A DNA stretch of 64,000 bases from Archivesica marissinica (GCA_014843695.1 CM026400.1:29331563-29395562); one strand, 5' to 3'; counted from the first letter of the stretch, positions 1 through 9,529 are shown. Translations and numbers: made by a program. The notes: generated from the letters alone by a model not told the origin.

Positions 1-189
1 TTTCTGTAAATATTTCAAAGTGTGTGTCAAACAGTGTTTGTTCACGGTTGGGTGCCATGGGTGCAGCAGAATCATATGGGGGTAGGGATTGACCCACTCA
101 CTAGACCTTTATGTGATCTATGTTAATGCTAAGAATATTCTTTTCAACACAAGAGATAGTCATCTTGCAAATTATATGTCATGATACTT

Positions 190-353
190 AGTTTATACAA
201 ATGTAAAACAAGTTCTTACAACTTATAGTAATCACTCTCGAGACCTCATTCCTGATGGAATCCACCGCCATGAGGGAGAGAGAAGAGGTATGTTGAATTC
301 AAATACCTTGCAGGGGCACACTCGTAACGGCTCCACCGGGGCTCGAACTCCCC
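190..353 (-). mobile_element. SINE-C copy 1, 5'-truncated, with target duplication
   Basis: This is the 3' two-thirds of a SINE-C read on the minus strand. It holds the GATTAATATAAGTTGTAAG-type tail, the CTCGAGAG and GATGGAATCC body and part of the tRNA B box (GGGCTCGAACTCC in + orientation). It is flanked by a perfect 12-bp direct repeat, GTCATGATACTT, at 178-189 and 354-365. That is the signature of target-primed reverse transcription, so this is a genuine truncated insertion and not a decayed full copy. Confidence 0.85.
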
Positions 354-452
354 GTCATGATACTTGTTTATGAGTTTGTAAAATGTATGCTATTAATGCT
401 AAATGTTTGAACATCCCCTGATAGAAGGAATTCAAGTTTCAGTGCAGTAGTA

Positions 453-643
453 CTAACGTGATGGTTGGGGATAGAGGCAGTAATCCCACAAAACAGGTGG
501 CAGTAAACTAAAGCTGAACAGTAGAATACTCTTCAATGGAAGATCAAATTTAGCCCTAACCCTAATGCCCAGATTACTGCCAATTGTCCCAAGATTACTA
601 CCAATGGTATATTTCGTTACTGCCTCTATCGTTAACGTAACGG
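453..643. repeat. Inverted-repeat element, MITE-like
   Basis: An arm at 455-484 carrying GATAGAGGCAGTAA is repeated in inverted form at about 616-643. The short interior includes two telomere-like CCCTAA units at 554-565. No other copy was seen in the window. Probably a small non-autonomous DNA element, but target duplications could not be defined. Confidence 0.45.
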
Positions 644-653
644 TGATACATCT

Positions 654-1382
654 TCAAGTTTTCATCAAATTTAAACTGTGGAGCAATTACATATATGTAT
701 GGATATTTCATTCATAATGACAATTAACATGTTCTTAATGTTTCTGCTTACATGAATCCATTAAAGTACAAAAGTAATGGTGTTCCTTCTCCAATAACGA
801 ACTTTCTTAAAGGGGGACGGGACAGGACGGGAGGTGTGGGGCGGGGAGGAGGGTGCGGGACGGGAGGGAGCTTGGGAGGGACGGGAGGGGGACGTGGGTA
901 ATGGCGCATCAACACAGTTCAGCTTCTACAGTTCCGGATTAAATACAGTTGTTAGCAAGTTGAATCAATCTCAATTGAAACATTTTTAATGGGGTAAGAA
1001 TGTACATTACCTGGTCGATAGTTTATGCCGTTTACTTCAATTGTGCACCCCCCCCCCCCGTGCACCACTGCAGTTTCGAAAATGTTAAACCCATAACCTA
1101 GTTAACTTGCAAATAATAATCAATAGCAAAACGAACATCTAGAACACTCTACATATAATACATATAGGGAGTTGAGTAAATGCGAAATAACAACCGGAAA
1201 GAAAAGTACTATTTTTACAAGGGGAGAGAGGGTTTCTCCTATTAGCTCACGGCCTACTGTATTTATCTATTGATTACAATATAGAATATAGCATCGGAGT
1301 CACAGATATGTCGGCCATGTTCTGACAGGTGATGCACGGGCACAATTCAAACGCTAAATCAATAGCTTTGACTTCTGCATGA
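654..1382. other. Intergenic stretch with G-rich tract
   Basis: No gene or known repeat is seen. The stretch contains the G-rich tract at 812-898 (separate entry) and a C homopolymer of about 11 bases near 1047-1059. Confidence 0.6.
812..898 (+). repeat. G-rich tract with quadruplex-forming pattern
   Basis: More than ten runs of three to five G are separated by one to six bases over 87 bp in otherwise AT-rich DNA, with repeated GGGACGGGA-like words. The spacing fits intramolecular G-quadruplexes. It may be a decayed minisatellite of a GGGACGGGAGG-like unit. Confidence 0.7.
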
Positions 1383-1395
1383 ACTTTAGAAGCGT

Positions 1396-1684
1396 GTGTT
1401 TTACGTTTATTTATCGTCGCTACCGGTTGCCCATATGAGCGACGCCTCCTGAAGAGATTAGTCATTTTAGATTTTTGGAGGATAGTGCAATGATACAGAC
1501 AGAGACCCATTCCAGAGTCTCCTCTGGTTCTTTTACGTGCACGGTGTAAAGCACCGACACGAGACCTCGGTTTAACCTCCCATCTGAAAGACTGTTAATT
1601 TTATTAGGGTCAGACGGGGGATCGAACCTGCGATCCCTGGATTACCAGTTCAGCGTGTTACCACTGGACTACAGATCCGTCTGT
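1396..1684 (-). mobile_element. SINE-A, full-length reference copy with 13-bp target duplication
   Basis: The tRNA head on the minus strand starts ACAGACGGATC. It has an anticodon stem CTGGA/TCCAG around the loop CTGGTAA (anticodon GGT, Thr-like; eukaryotic Thr-GGT tRNAs are rare, so the identity is tentative) and a B box GGTTCGATCCC. AGACGG and CCGTCT form an acceptor-like stem. The body contains GGGACGTTAAACCGAGG, the word GCACGTAAAAGAACCAGAGG and GGATAGTGCAATGATACAG in + orientation. The 3' end is a hairpin, GTCGCT/AGCGAC around a 16-base loop, followed by GATAAATAAACGTAAAACAC. The direct repeat ACTTTAGAAGCGT at 1383-1395 and 1685-1697 is perfect, so both ends are defined and the full length is about 289 bp. 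Confidence 0.93.
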
Positions 1685-1792
1685 ACTTTAGAAGCGTAAT
1701 TAGATAGCGTTTATGTACGTTACTGACGCTATCACAGCCAGTTCTGTTGCCGTTTTTTTACCCGTATGTATGTGTATTGGTATATTGATTAA

Positions 1793-2555
1793 AGCGGTAC
1801 TACATCGGTGACAACGCAAATTTGTTTATGATATAATTTCCTATTATAGTGTTCAAGTTGTTGCCAAATATTTGTCACATAATCTTGAGTAACAATGATG
1901 ATAAAGGTCAACAGCTATTCGTAATTCAACCCATGTATCGTGAATAACAATATTTATTGGACAGATTTGCCGTTATATCTCACATTTGTGAATGTGCCCA
2001 TGTGTAGTTTTATTAGATTTGTCAGATTTAAATTAGCTCTAAAACGACAGCATCACATGTTTAGCATAGACTCCAATAATAAACAAACCGTCATTTCAGG
2101 AGCTTGGTTGGCCGTTGTGTGAACTCCTACTTTCAATTTTTGAGAGTTTGTAGATCGCTTAAGCGCTGATTATCGATTGAAACCTAGTGTTCGAATTATT
2201 TGAAACAATCTGTGTCTGTGTTTTACGTTTATTTATCGTCGCTACCGATTGCCCATGTGATCGACGCCTCCTGAAGAGATTAGTCATTTTAGATTTGTGT
2301 AGGATAGTACAATTATACAGATATAGACCCATTCCAGAGTCTCCTCTGGTGTTCTTACGTACACGGTGTAAAGACCTCTGAACTACTGTTAATTTATTAT
2401 GGTCAGACGGGGGATCGAACCTGCGATCCCTGGATTATCAGTCCAAAGAGTTAACCACTGGACTACAGATCCGTCTGCTTTGGAAGAATCTATAGTAGCA
2501 ATGCTATTTATACGTAAAATATTTAAGGTTTGGCTTTTTACGATGTACTGTCGCT
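1793..2555 (+). mobile_element. E element copy 1, TTAA-flanked MITE, interrupted by SINE-A
   Basis: Flanked by TTAA at 1789-1792 and 2556-2559. Terminal inverted repeats are AGCGGTACTACATC and its counterpart ending TACTGTCGCT. The interior matches the copies at 19952, 30572 and 60805. It has no coding capacity. TTAA duplications are typical of piggyBac-superfamily elements, but the AGCGAC ends are not the canonical piggyBac CCC, so the superfamily is inferred from the target site alone. Without the nested SINE-A it is about 480 bp. Confidence 0.8.
2212..2478 (-). mobile_element. SINE-A copy 2, inserted in E element
   Basis: Near-complete SINE-A with a deletion around 2370-2385 removing part of the GGTTTAAC region. 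The flanking repeats TTTGAAACAATCT (2199-2211) and TTTGGAAGAATCT (2479-2491) differ at two positions. Both halves outside it rebuild a continuous E element, so it inserted after E. Confidence 0.87.
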
Positions 2556-2779
2556 TTAACAACAAATAAACATTGATCTAATTTGATTTATTACTGACTT
2601 AAAGACGAGCGTGTTAGCAGCTGATTTCACCTTGTCAGGAAGATCTAAAGTAACCTCGGGTTTTAATCAGGTTAAATGGAGGTATATCTGATATAAAAAC
2701 GTTGTAATTGTTAATGGCCTCGTTATTATTTCCTTAAAGGAACTTATCAAGACTGCTGTGTGTTGTGTTGTGCGTGCGT

Positions 2780-2983
2780 GTGTTTTAAGTGTATTTATCG
2801 TCGCTACCGGTTGCCCATATGAACGACGTCTCCTGAAGAGATTAGTCATTTTAGATTTTTGGAGGATAGTGCAATGATACAGACATAGACCCATTCCAGA
2901 TTCTCCTCTGGTTCTTTTGCGTGCACGGTGTAAAGCACCGACACGAGACCTCGGTTTAACGTCCCATCTGAAAGACTGTAATT
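2780..2983 (-). mobile_element. SINE-A copy 3, head-truncated
   Basis: Tail and body are present; the sequence stops after GAAAGACTGTAAT, before the tRNA head, and joins directly to repeat J. The tail hairpin arms are mutated (GTCGCT against AACGACG). Confidence 0.82.
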
Positions 2984-3424
2984 TCTGGACGAATGGGAAT
3001 TTATGTGATAAGAATGTATGCTATGTGTGATAAGAATGTATGCTATGTAATCGTATTATATGTATTAAAAGTGTCCAATTGTTTTCAGGGAACTAGTTCC
3101 AAGCTTGCACTGGTGTGCTCATAGAAATACAGACTTGAACTGGAATTCAGAAATGGCCAGGTCACTCTCTATTTACGTAGTTGAAATTCTGCAACAATAT
3201 TTGGTTCACATGTGATTCGCGGATGTTCCAGCAGTGATGTGGTATAATTATACTATTATGTTGGACAGGGTTTCATATATTGTCAATATGTTTGCATTTA
3301 ATTACTAAATTATTCACTTGATAATTTATATACATTCACTTAATACACTATCCGAACGTGTATTACGCAAACTGAATTTTCAATCGTCCAATTACATATT
3401 TATATGTATTAGATTTTCTTGTTA
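2984..3424 (+). repeat. Dispersed repeat J, copy 1
   Basis: About 440 bp that recurs at 45372-45765. Both begin TCTGGACGAATGGGAAT and share GAAATGGCCAGGTCA, CAATATTTGGTTC and TTTGCATTTAATTACTAA. The near-terminal words GGACGA and TCGTCC are inverted, which hints at a DNA element. An internal 22-bp tandem duplication lies at about 3001-3044. There is no ORF and the class is unknown. Confidence 0.65.
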
Positions 3425-3499
3425 CGTATACCAGGGATCACAGGTTCGATCCCCCGTCTGACCCTAATAAAATTAACAGTCTTTTAGATGGGACGTTAA
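3425..3499 (+). mobile_element. SINE-A copy 4, left fragment
   Basis: Begins at ACCAGGGATCACAGG in the anticodon arm and runs through the B box to GATGGGACGTTAA. It breaks off exactly at the TTAA of the SINE body, where the E element begins. Confidence 0.85.
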
Positions 3500-3784
3500 A
3501 GCGACAATACATTGCAAAAAGCAAAGAAATGCATTTTCTCACGTATTTCATTGCTACTACATAACATACAACATAAATTGTGTTATTCAAGATACGTGCA
3601 TTGTATTACGCATGGACGTCGACACTATTTACATTATTTTGTTACGTCAACAAATCGCGTAAGCGACGTTTTTTATTAGTTGAACTACTCAGATTCTGTG
3701 GCAAATATTTGGACAAAAATTATACAATATAATAGGAATTTACATTCTGTAGAACATTGCGTTTTCACTGATGTAGTGTCGCTT
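3500..3784 (-). mobile_element. E element copy 2, internally deleted
   Basis: 285 bp, starting AGCGACAATACATTGC and ending CTGATGTAGTGTCGCT. It lacks about 200 bp of the centre relative to the copy at 19952. TTAA lies at 3496-3499 and 3785-3788. The left TTAA is the one naturally present in SINE-A. Confidence 0.82.
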
Positions 3785-4038
3785 TTAACACTTTGGAGGT
3801 TCGATTACCCGTCTAACCATAATAAAATTAACGGTCTTTCAGATGGAACTTTAAACCGAGGTATCGTGTGGATGCTTTACACCGTGCACGTAAAAGAACC
3901 AGAGTCTGGAATGGGTGTCTGTGACTATGTCTGTATCATTGTACTATCCTCCAAAAATCTAAAATGACTAATCTCTTCATGAGGCGTCGCTCATATGGGC
4001 AACCGGTAGCGACGATAAATAAACGTAAAACACACATT
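3785..4038 (+). mobile_element. SINE-A copy 4, right fragment
   Basis: After TTAACACTTTGG the sequence resumes at the B box (GGTTCGATTACCC) and runs to the hairpin tail GATAAATAAACGTAAAACAC. It repeats the B-box-to-TTAA portion already present in the left fragment, so left and right are not simply two halves of one SINE. Confidence 0.83.
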
Positions 4039-4045
4039 TTTACTA

Positions 4046-4276
4046 TGATTGCGAATGTTTGCAAAGCAAGTTTTAACAACTATTATTAATCACTCTCGTT
4101 GGCGCGGATGAAAGCGTAAATGTGGTCATTCGTGTGGGAGGAAACCGGAGTATCCGGAGAATACCCACCTGACATATTTGGTGACAACCGTACCATCTCA
4201 CATACTTCCCGGTCCGATGATCGAACCCGGGTTGCATTGGTGAGAAGCGAGCACGCTAACCACTGCGCTGATCTCT
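4046..4276 (-). mobile_element. SINE-B copy 1
   Basis: Minus-strand SINE-B with a Glu-like tRNA head (rc of CGAACCCGGGTTGCATTGG), the core GTGGGAGGAAACCGGAGT and GACAACCGTACCATCTCACA, and the tail TTTAACAACTATTATTAATC. The 3' end is diverged (TTGCAAAGC). Confidence 0.87.
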
Positions 4277-4310
4277 TAGCTAAAACTCTCGCCCAAAATC
4301 AAAACACAGC

Positions 4311-4637
4311 TTGTTTTGTACATGGCGTATATGTTTTAAATATTCTTGTTATAAAGTGCTGCAGCGCTTAATTTCCCAATTTATGTTACTATTTATAATA
4401 TTCACTATCGCTGTACATATTCACGCATGTTCTATATATAGCATAGATAACGATGAACGTAATGTTCAAGACAAAAATGGAATAAAGTTCTGTTCTGTAA
4501 CATGTCAAATATTAGTTGCCATTATAACAATTGCATGTTCTTTATCTGCGTTTCATCGAGGTATAAAATGTCAGTTGTTTACACCAAATTTGCATAAAAA
4601 ATTAAAAACCATTTGGACGAAGTTGTTCAATCATTAA
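4311..4637 (+). CDS. Hypothetical two-hydrophobic-segment ORF, possible exon or gene relic
   Basis: 108 codons open from an ATG to TAA, lying between SINE-B copy 1 and element K in sequence not shared with any repeat here. Residues about 20-40 (LISQFMLLFIIFTIAVHIHAC) and 66-83 (QILVAIITIACSLSAFH) look like membrane helices. They are separated by a polar stretch with SIDNDERNVQDKNG and followed by a basic C-terminus (LHKKLKTIWTKLFNH). Membrane helices in AT-rich DNA can arise by chance. It could be an exon of a multi-pass receptor-like protein, a relic, or noise. I do not recognise the family. Confidence 0.25.
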   Translation: MFCTWRICFKYSCYKVLQRLISQFMLLFIIFTIAVHIHACSIYSIDNDERNVQDKNGIKFCSVTCQILVAIITIACSLSAFHRGIKCQLFTPNLHKKLKTIWTKLFNH

Positions 4638-4706
4638 ATAGACCATATTTCAACTGGGCGCCGATTGGTTGCACACAATCCTTCATCAAGAAACAGACAT
4701 ACAGAT

Positions 4707-4891
4707 ACATCCGTTATGTTGAATTCTGCCGGACCGAACATAATACTTCGACATAACCGAAGTTTGACTTAACGAAATTCGATATAAACAGATACAGTTA
4801 TATGTAAATTGATAGTGTCTGAAACGGGACTTTGATCCGGCTTCGAGATAACCGGATAATTCGACATAACCGACTTTGACATAACGGATGT
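4707..4891. mobile_element. Element K, short MITE-like with 13-bp inverted ends
   Basis: ACATCCGTTATGT (4707-4719) and ACATAACGGATGT (4879-4891) are perfect inverted ends. The inside repeats CGACATAACCGAA-like words in both orientations (4756-4770, 4824-4880). No coding capacity. Flanking duplication not resolved. Confidence 0.55.
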
Positions 4892-5463
4892 AGACTATAT
4901 TGTACATATATCATGTTTCGCTATAGATTAGACTGGACCCAAGCTATTATTTTTAAAAATCACGAAGACGATTTATGAGAACCTTGCATATGCTGACGGA
5001 TGTTGTCTGAATATAAATCGATTTTAATATTTTATTATGTCTATAAAAAGAAACACAATGTATTTCTAAAATAAGCGTACATAGTTTGGCCTTTTAATGT
5101 TTCATAGTCGGTAAATGTAATGGAAACGACCAAACGAATAATGTATTTCATACAAAAAACAGACAATTTCCGTCACATCATGCAAGCATATCGTAAATAC
5201 TGTTGTTGTTTTCTATGCAGACATAACTTGATACGTGTTATGCGGTATTTTTATGCTGTAATTGCTGTACGACAATATGAATGTCCAATTGCTTACAATA
5301 AGTTCTCCTCTCCACTTTAGTTCAAACTTTTATTTTATAGATTGTTGGAGGATAGTGCAATGTCCTATCAGTCACCGGGTGTAGATCCATATATACAGTG
5401 AACGATAATATATAACAATTGAAATGATACTTCATCAATGTATCAGTTAATGATATGTGCGCG
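4892..5463. other. Unassigned AT-rich stretch
   Basis: No gene supported. The only recognisable piece is a SINE-A body fragment (TTGGAGGATAGTGCAATG) at about 5336-5362. A 66-codon ORF at 5120-5320 shows no motif I recognise. Confidence 0.5.
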
Positions 5464-5534
5464 TGCTGATCTGAAGGTGTGCGCGTGCTGATCTGAAGGT
5501 GTGTGTGTGTGTGTGCGCGCGCGTGCGTGCGTGC
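5464..5534 (+). repeat. GT/GC dinucleotide microsatellite with 20-bp duplication
   Basis: Two copies of GTGCGCGTGCTGATCTGAAG-like sequence are followed by alternating GT, GCGC and GTGC. It abuts the tail of SINE-A copy 5, whose CAC-ending tail probably seeded it. Confidence 0.7.
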
Positions 5535-5822
5535 GTTTTACGTTTATTTATCGTCGCTACCGGTTACCCATATGAAAGACGCATCCTGAAGAGATTAGTC
5601 ATTTTTAAATTTTGGAGGATAGTGCAATGATACAGATATAGACCCATTCCAGAGTCTACTCTGGTTATTTTACATGCACGGTGTAAATACCCCGGTTTAA
5701 AGTCCAATCTGAAAGACTGTTAATTGTATTTTTTTTTGTATTTTTTAAAAATTGTATTAGACTGTGATCCCTGGATTACCAGTCCACCGTGTTAAACACT
5801 GGACTACAGATGTGTCTGTAAG
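5535..5822 (-). mobile_element. SINE-A copy 5
   Basis: Full-length but diverged. An expanded T/A tract (5728-5758) sits where GGTCAGACGGGGGATCG is expected, so most of the B box is destroyed. The head end CAGATGTGTCTG and the tail TTTATTTATCGTCGCTACC are both present. Confidence 0.85.
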
Positions 5823-5883
5823 TTTGTATTCATTTTAGCAATTTTTATTTAAGGGGGTGCGGTAAGTGGGTAGGGGATACTTT

Positions 5884-6062
5884 AAAACTTTATTTATTTT
5901 ACAACGATTGCGAAACAAGTTTCAACAACTTATATTAATCGCTCTCGTTGGCGCGGATGAAAGCGTAAATGTGGTAATTCGTGTGGGAGGAAACCGGAGT
6001 ACCCGGAGCAAACCCACATGTCCGATATGACGACCACCGTACCATATCACATACTTACCGGT
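5884..6062 (-). mobile_element. SINE-B copy 2, head-truncated
   Basis: Tail and core run to CATACTTACCGGT and then stop; the tRNA head is missing. The 55 bp before it (TTATTTAAGGGGGTGCGG onward) also precede the SINE-B at 14476. Either a larger segment carrying B was duplicated, or B inserted twice into another repeat. Confidence 0.83.
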
Positions 6063-6163
6063 ATGTATGGACACATCTATTAATAGCTTCAATGTTCTCA
6101 TTTTCAACAGTGACCAAACACATTGGAACAAAATACTGTCTCATATCTGCCATTCGTTATAAA

Positions 6164-6385
6164 AGTAAAGTAACGTGTTTGTTTATTATAGTGTCACCCC
6201 TATTTACAGGTCCAACCATTTCTGACTTACGATACACCGCTTTTTATGAACATCAGTACTTCCCGAATCCTATGCTTGTATGTCAGACGTCAGGCTGGTA
6301 GGCAATCGGTAACCTATTATTAATATTATTAATTTATTATTTAACTAGCTGGCGGCTCACCAACCAGCTATATCAGAACGAACCC
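6164..6385 (-). mobile_element. SINE-H copy 1 with perfect 17-bp target duplication
   Basis: CTGCCATTCGTTATAAA occurs at 6147-6163 and 6386-6402, bracketing a minus-strand insertion. The 5' end is truncated inside the tRNA region (CAGGGGTTCGTTC). The body carries GGTTACCGATTGCCTACC and the 3' end GGGGTGACACTATAATAAACAAAC. A second copy of the family is at 22721. The perfect duplication suggests a fairly young insertion. Confidence 0.85.
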
Positions 6386-6412
6386 CTGCCATTCGTTATA
6401 AATAATAATTAT

Positions 6413-6545
6413 ATAGGATCTTACACTCGTGGTGATTTCATGCCATATGTTATTAAACTCGTTTTGGAGTTTTGCTATTGGAGTGTATTGGATTGTATTG
6501 GAGATCATTTTTATCACATTACCATATTGGGTTTTAATAATATAC
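6413..6545. repeat. Dispersed repeat Y, copy 1
   Basis: CACTCGTGGTGATTTCATGC followed by CATATGTTATTAAACTCG recurs at 62328-62385. Here it is followed by ATCACATTACCATATTGGG, whose inverted form lies just before the second copy, so the family is probably palindromic. Confidence 0.5.
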
Positions 6546-6571
6546 GAGTACTTTGTCATCATAAATTGTCA

Positions 6572-6598
6572 TGACGTCACTAAATTATCATGACGTCA
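6572..6598. promoter_or_regulatory. Two CRE-consensus palindromes, 19 bp apart
   Basis: TGACGTCA occurs at 6572-6579 and 6591-6598 within a 19-bp direct repeat. This is the CREB/ATF consensus, but no promoter or gene is visible nearby, so it may be chance. Confidence 0.25.
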
Positions 6599-6934
6599 CT
6601 ATGCAAAGCAGCGTTATATTTAGATCTATGTTTTAAATAACGTTATAAGTGCGCACACTTCTTTTAAATCATCGTGTGCTAACGATTAACGCTATGTATC
6701 AATTAAATGAAAATATGCATACTTTTTAAAGTTTAATTAACAAATTATAAGGATTATTCTCTCAACCAATCAGAATCATTCCAGGTGTTATTACACGTGT
6801 GCACATATAGACAAGCATACGATAGTGTTATTACACTGAATACAGATACAAGTATGTGATAAAAAAGAATTACAAGAGACTAATATAATTACACGTATTA
6901 CTAAGATATGAGTATTAGCCTATTTTGTGCCGTT
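6599..6934. other. Unassigned AT-rich stretch before the 35-bp array
   Basis: No repeat or gene recognised. The array starts abruptly at its right edge. Confidence 0.5.
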
Positions 6935-8370
6935 ATTTGCCTACCACAATACTGTCTACTACCACCCAGGTTATTTGCCTACCACAATACTGTCTACAAC
7001 CCAGGTTATGTGCCTACTACAATACTGTCTACCACCCAGGTTATTTGCCTACCACAATACTGTCTACCACCCAGGTTATTTGCCTACCACAATACGGTCT
7101 ACTACCCAGGTTATTTGCCTACCACAATACTTTCTACCACACAGGTTATTTGCCTACCACAATACTGTCTACCACCCAGGTTATTTGCCTACCACAATAC
7201 TGTCTACCACCCAGGTTATTTGCCTACCACAATACTGTCTACCACCCAGGTTATTTGCCTACCACATACTGTCTACCACCCAGGTATTTGCCTACCACAA
7301 TACTGTCTACCACCCAGGTTATTTGCCTACCACAATACTGTCTACCACCCAGGTTATTTGCCTACCACAATACTGTCTACCACCCAGGTTATTTGCCTAC
7401 CACAATACTGTCTACCACCCAGGTTATTTGCCTACCACAATACTGTCTACTACCCAGGTTATTTGCCTACCACAATACTGTCTACCACCCAGGTTATTTG
7501 CCTACCACAATACTGTCTACCACCCAGGTTATTTGCCTACCACAATACTGTCTACCACCCAGGTTATTTGCCTACCACAATACTGTCTACCACCCAGGTT
7601 ATTTGCCTACCACAATACTGTCTACCACCCAGGTTATTTGCCTACCACAATACTGTCTACCACCCAGGTTATTTGCCTACCACAATACTGTCTACCACCC
7701 AGGTTATTTGCCTACCACAATACTGTCTACCACCCAGGTTATTTGCCTACCACAATACTGTCTACCACCCAGGTTATTTGCCTACCACAATACTGTCTAC
7801 CACCCAGGTTATTTGCCTACCACAATACTGTCTACCACCCAGGTTATTTGCCTACCACAATACTGTCTACCACCCAGGTTATTTGCCTACCACAATACTG
7901 TCTACCACCCAGGTTATTTGCCTACCACAATACTGTCTACCACCCAGGTTATTTGCCTACCACAATACTGTCTACCACCCAGGTTATTTGCCTACCACAA
8001 TACTGTCTACCACCCAGGTTATTTGCCTACCACAATACTGTCTACCACCCAGGTTATTTGCCTACCACAATACTGTCTACCACCCAGGTTATTTGCCTAC
8101 CACAATACTGTCTACCACCCAGGTTATTTGCCTACCACAATACTGTCTACCACCCAGGTTATTTGCCTACCACAATACTGTCTACCACACAGGTTATTTG
8201 CCTATCACAATACTGTCTACCACCCAGGTTATTTGCCTACCACAATACTGTCTACCACCCAGGTTATTTGCCTACCACAATACTGTCTACCACCCAGGTT
8301 ATTTGCCTACCACAATACTGTCTACCACCCAGGTTATTTGCCTACCACAATACTGTCTACCACACAGGTT
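6935..8370. repeat. 35-bp minisatellite, about 41 copies
   Basis: The unit holds TTATTTGCCTACCACAATAC followed by TGTCTACCACCCAGG. Central copies (about 7460-8180) are essentially identical. Edge copies carry substitutions (CTACAACCC, ATGTGCCTACTAC, CGGTCTACTACCC, CTACCACACAGG), and one near 7261-7290 has 1-bp deletions, as expected when unequal exchange homogenises the middle. Because 35 is not a multiple of 3 and the unit has no stop in any forward frame, all three + frames stay open for about 480-518 codons. These ORFs encode the same 35-residue period and are not evidence of a gene. Confidence 0.97.
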
Positions 8371-8565
8371 GATACGCTGTGTGTTCCTGTCTAATAACAG
8401 GTTTGTGCACAACATTATATATGCAATGGAGAAAATCTCAATAAGCTTTAAGCTTCCAATTTAATCCATTTTCGTTTTGTATACAATGTATATGTAATGT
8501 ACATTATTATCGAATAAATATGTTTAAACCAACAGGTTTGCTGGTTTGATACGGTCACGAATCGG

Positions 8566-8730
8566 TCGGATGAAAGAGTAAATGTGGTCATTCGTGAGAG
8601 AGGAAACGAGAGAACCCGGAGAAAACCCACTGGCATCCACCGTACCATCTCACATACTTCCCTGTTTGAGAATCGAACCTGGATTGATTTGGTGAAAAGA
8701 GAGCGTGCGTTAATCAGACAGCCTTGCAGA
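8566..8730 (-). mobile_element. SINE-B copy 3, degenerate
   Basis: Core (GGAGAAAACCCACTGG, ACCGTACCATCTCACATAC) and head (rc of GAATCGAACCTGG) are recognisable, but the 3' tail is lost. An N-type tail, AATAAATATGTTTAAAC, lies just upstream at 8515-8535. Confidence 0.75.
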
Positions 8731-9154
8731 CAATGCGGTCGTACACCATACGAGGCTATTGTTAGCAATGCATTAGCGGGTTTTCCAAAGTATTGCGTGT
8801 TTGCAATATTTATGTTTCCGCAACTTTAAGAAGTATCTTCTAAAGACTAGTAATTAGCCAATCACGCAACTGTAATTAAATGTAATAACTGTATATTGCG
8901 TTACACTAAATATCTAAATAGTGTTTCATGTTGCAGATAGCCGACAACACATTCATCACCGTTTGCAAACACTGCAATTGATATGTATTACATCGTTCCT
9001 GAAATACTGATCAACAAAAGAAACGCACAACAAACTCGTAGATGTTAATATTATACACACTTTCATATGGCCCCAGTTCTTTCATATTTTCCAGAGGCGT
9101 ATCCAGCTCATTGGACTGGAGCGCATAAATTGTATAAGTTGTTTCCGTTACATG
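8731..9154. other. Unassigned stretch
   Basis: No repeat or gene recognised; AT-rich single-copy-looking sequence. Confidence 0.5.
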
Positions 9155-9165
9155 CCCGGTCCAAT

Positions 9166-9219
9166 CGCTCGCCCATATGGTTCGCCGGAGGCGAGGGTAA
9201 ATACGCTCACTCATCATCA
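9166..9219 (+). mobile_element. I-element 1, hairpin-tail mini-insertion
   Basis: 54 bp containing CTCGCC, a loop starting CATATGGTTCGCC, and GGCGAG, then GGTAAATACGCTCACTCATC. Flanked by CCCGGTCCAAT (9155-9165) and CCCGATCCAAT (9220-9230). It looks like an extremely 5'-truncated retroposon that kept only its 3' hairpin. Confidence 0.7.
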
Positions 9220-9230
9220 CCCGATCCAAT

Positions 9231-9518
9231 ACAGACGGATCTGTAGTCCAGTGGTAACACGCTGGACTGGTAATCCAGTGATCGCAAGTTCGATCTCACC
9301 CTCATAAAATTAAAAGTATTTCAGATGGGACGTTAAACCGAGGTTTCGTGTCGGTTCTTTACACCGTGCACGTAAAAGAACCAGAGAAGATTATGGAATG
9401 GGTCTCTGTCTGTATCATTGCACTATCCTCTAAACTCTAAAATGACTAATCTCTTCAGGAGGCGTCGCTCATATGGGTAACCGGTAGCGACGATAAACAA
9501 ACGTAAAACACACACACA
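9231..9518 (+). mobile_element. SINE-A copy 6
   Basis: Full-length from ACAGACGGATCTGTAG to the tail GATAAACAAACGTAAAACAC. The anticodon arm is intact (CTGGA/TCCAG). The B box is altered to AGTTCGATCTC. Bounded by CCCGATCCAAT on the left and CCCGGTCCAAT (9519-9529) on the right. Confidence 0.92.
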
Positions 9519-9529
9519 CCCGGTCCAAT

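Noticed and set aside
554..565. Telomeric repeat
   Set aside because: Only two CCCTAA units inside a small inverted-repeat element; too short to mean an interstitial telomere.
6572..6598. Promoter with CRE sites
   Set aside because: No transcription start signal, conserved gene or ORF nearby; listed only as a low-confidence motif.
6935..8370. CRISPR array
   Set aside because: Units are directly adjacent without unique spacers, and the sequence is eukaryotic. The same applies to the 53-, 44-, 48- and 88-bp arrays.
6908..8464. 518-codon ORF and two companions in the other + frames
   Set aside because: Produced entirely by a 35-bp tandem unit without stops; all three frames encode the same period.
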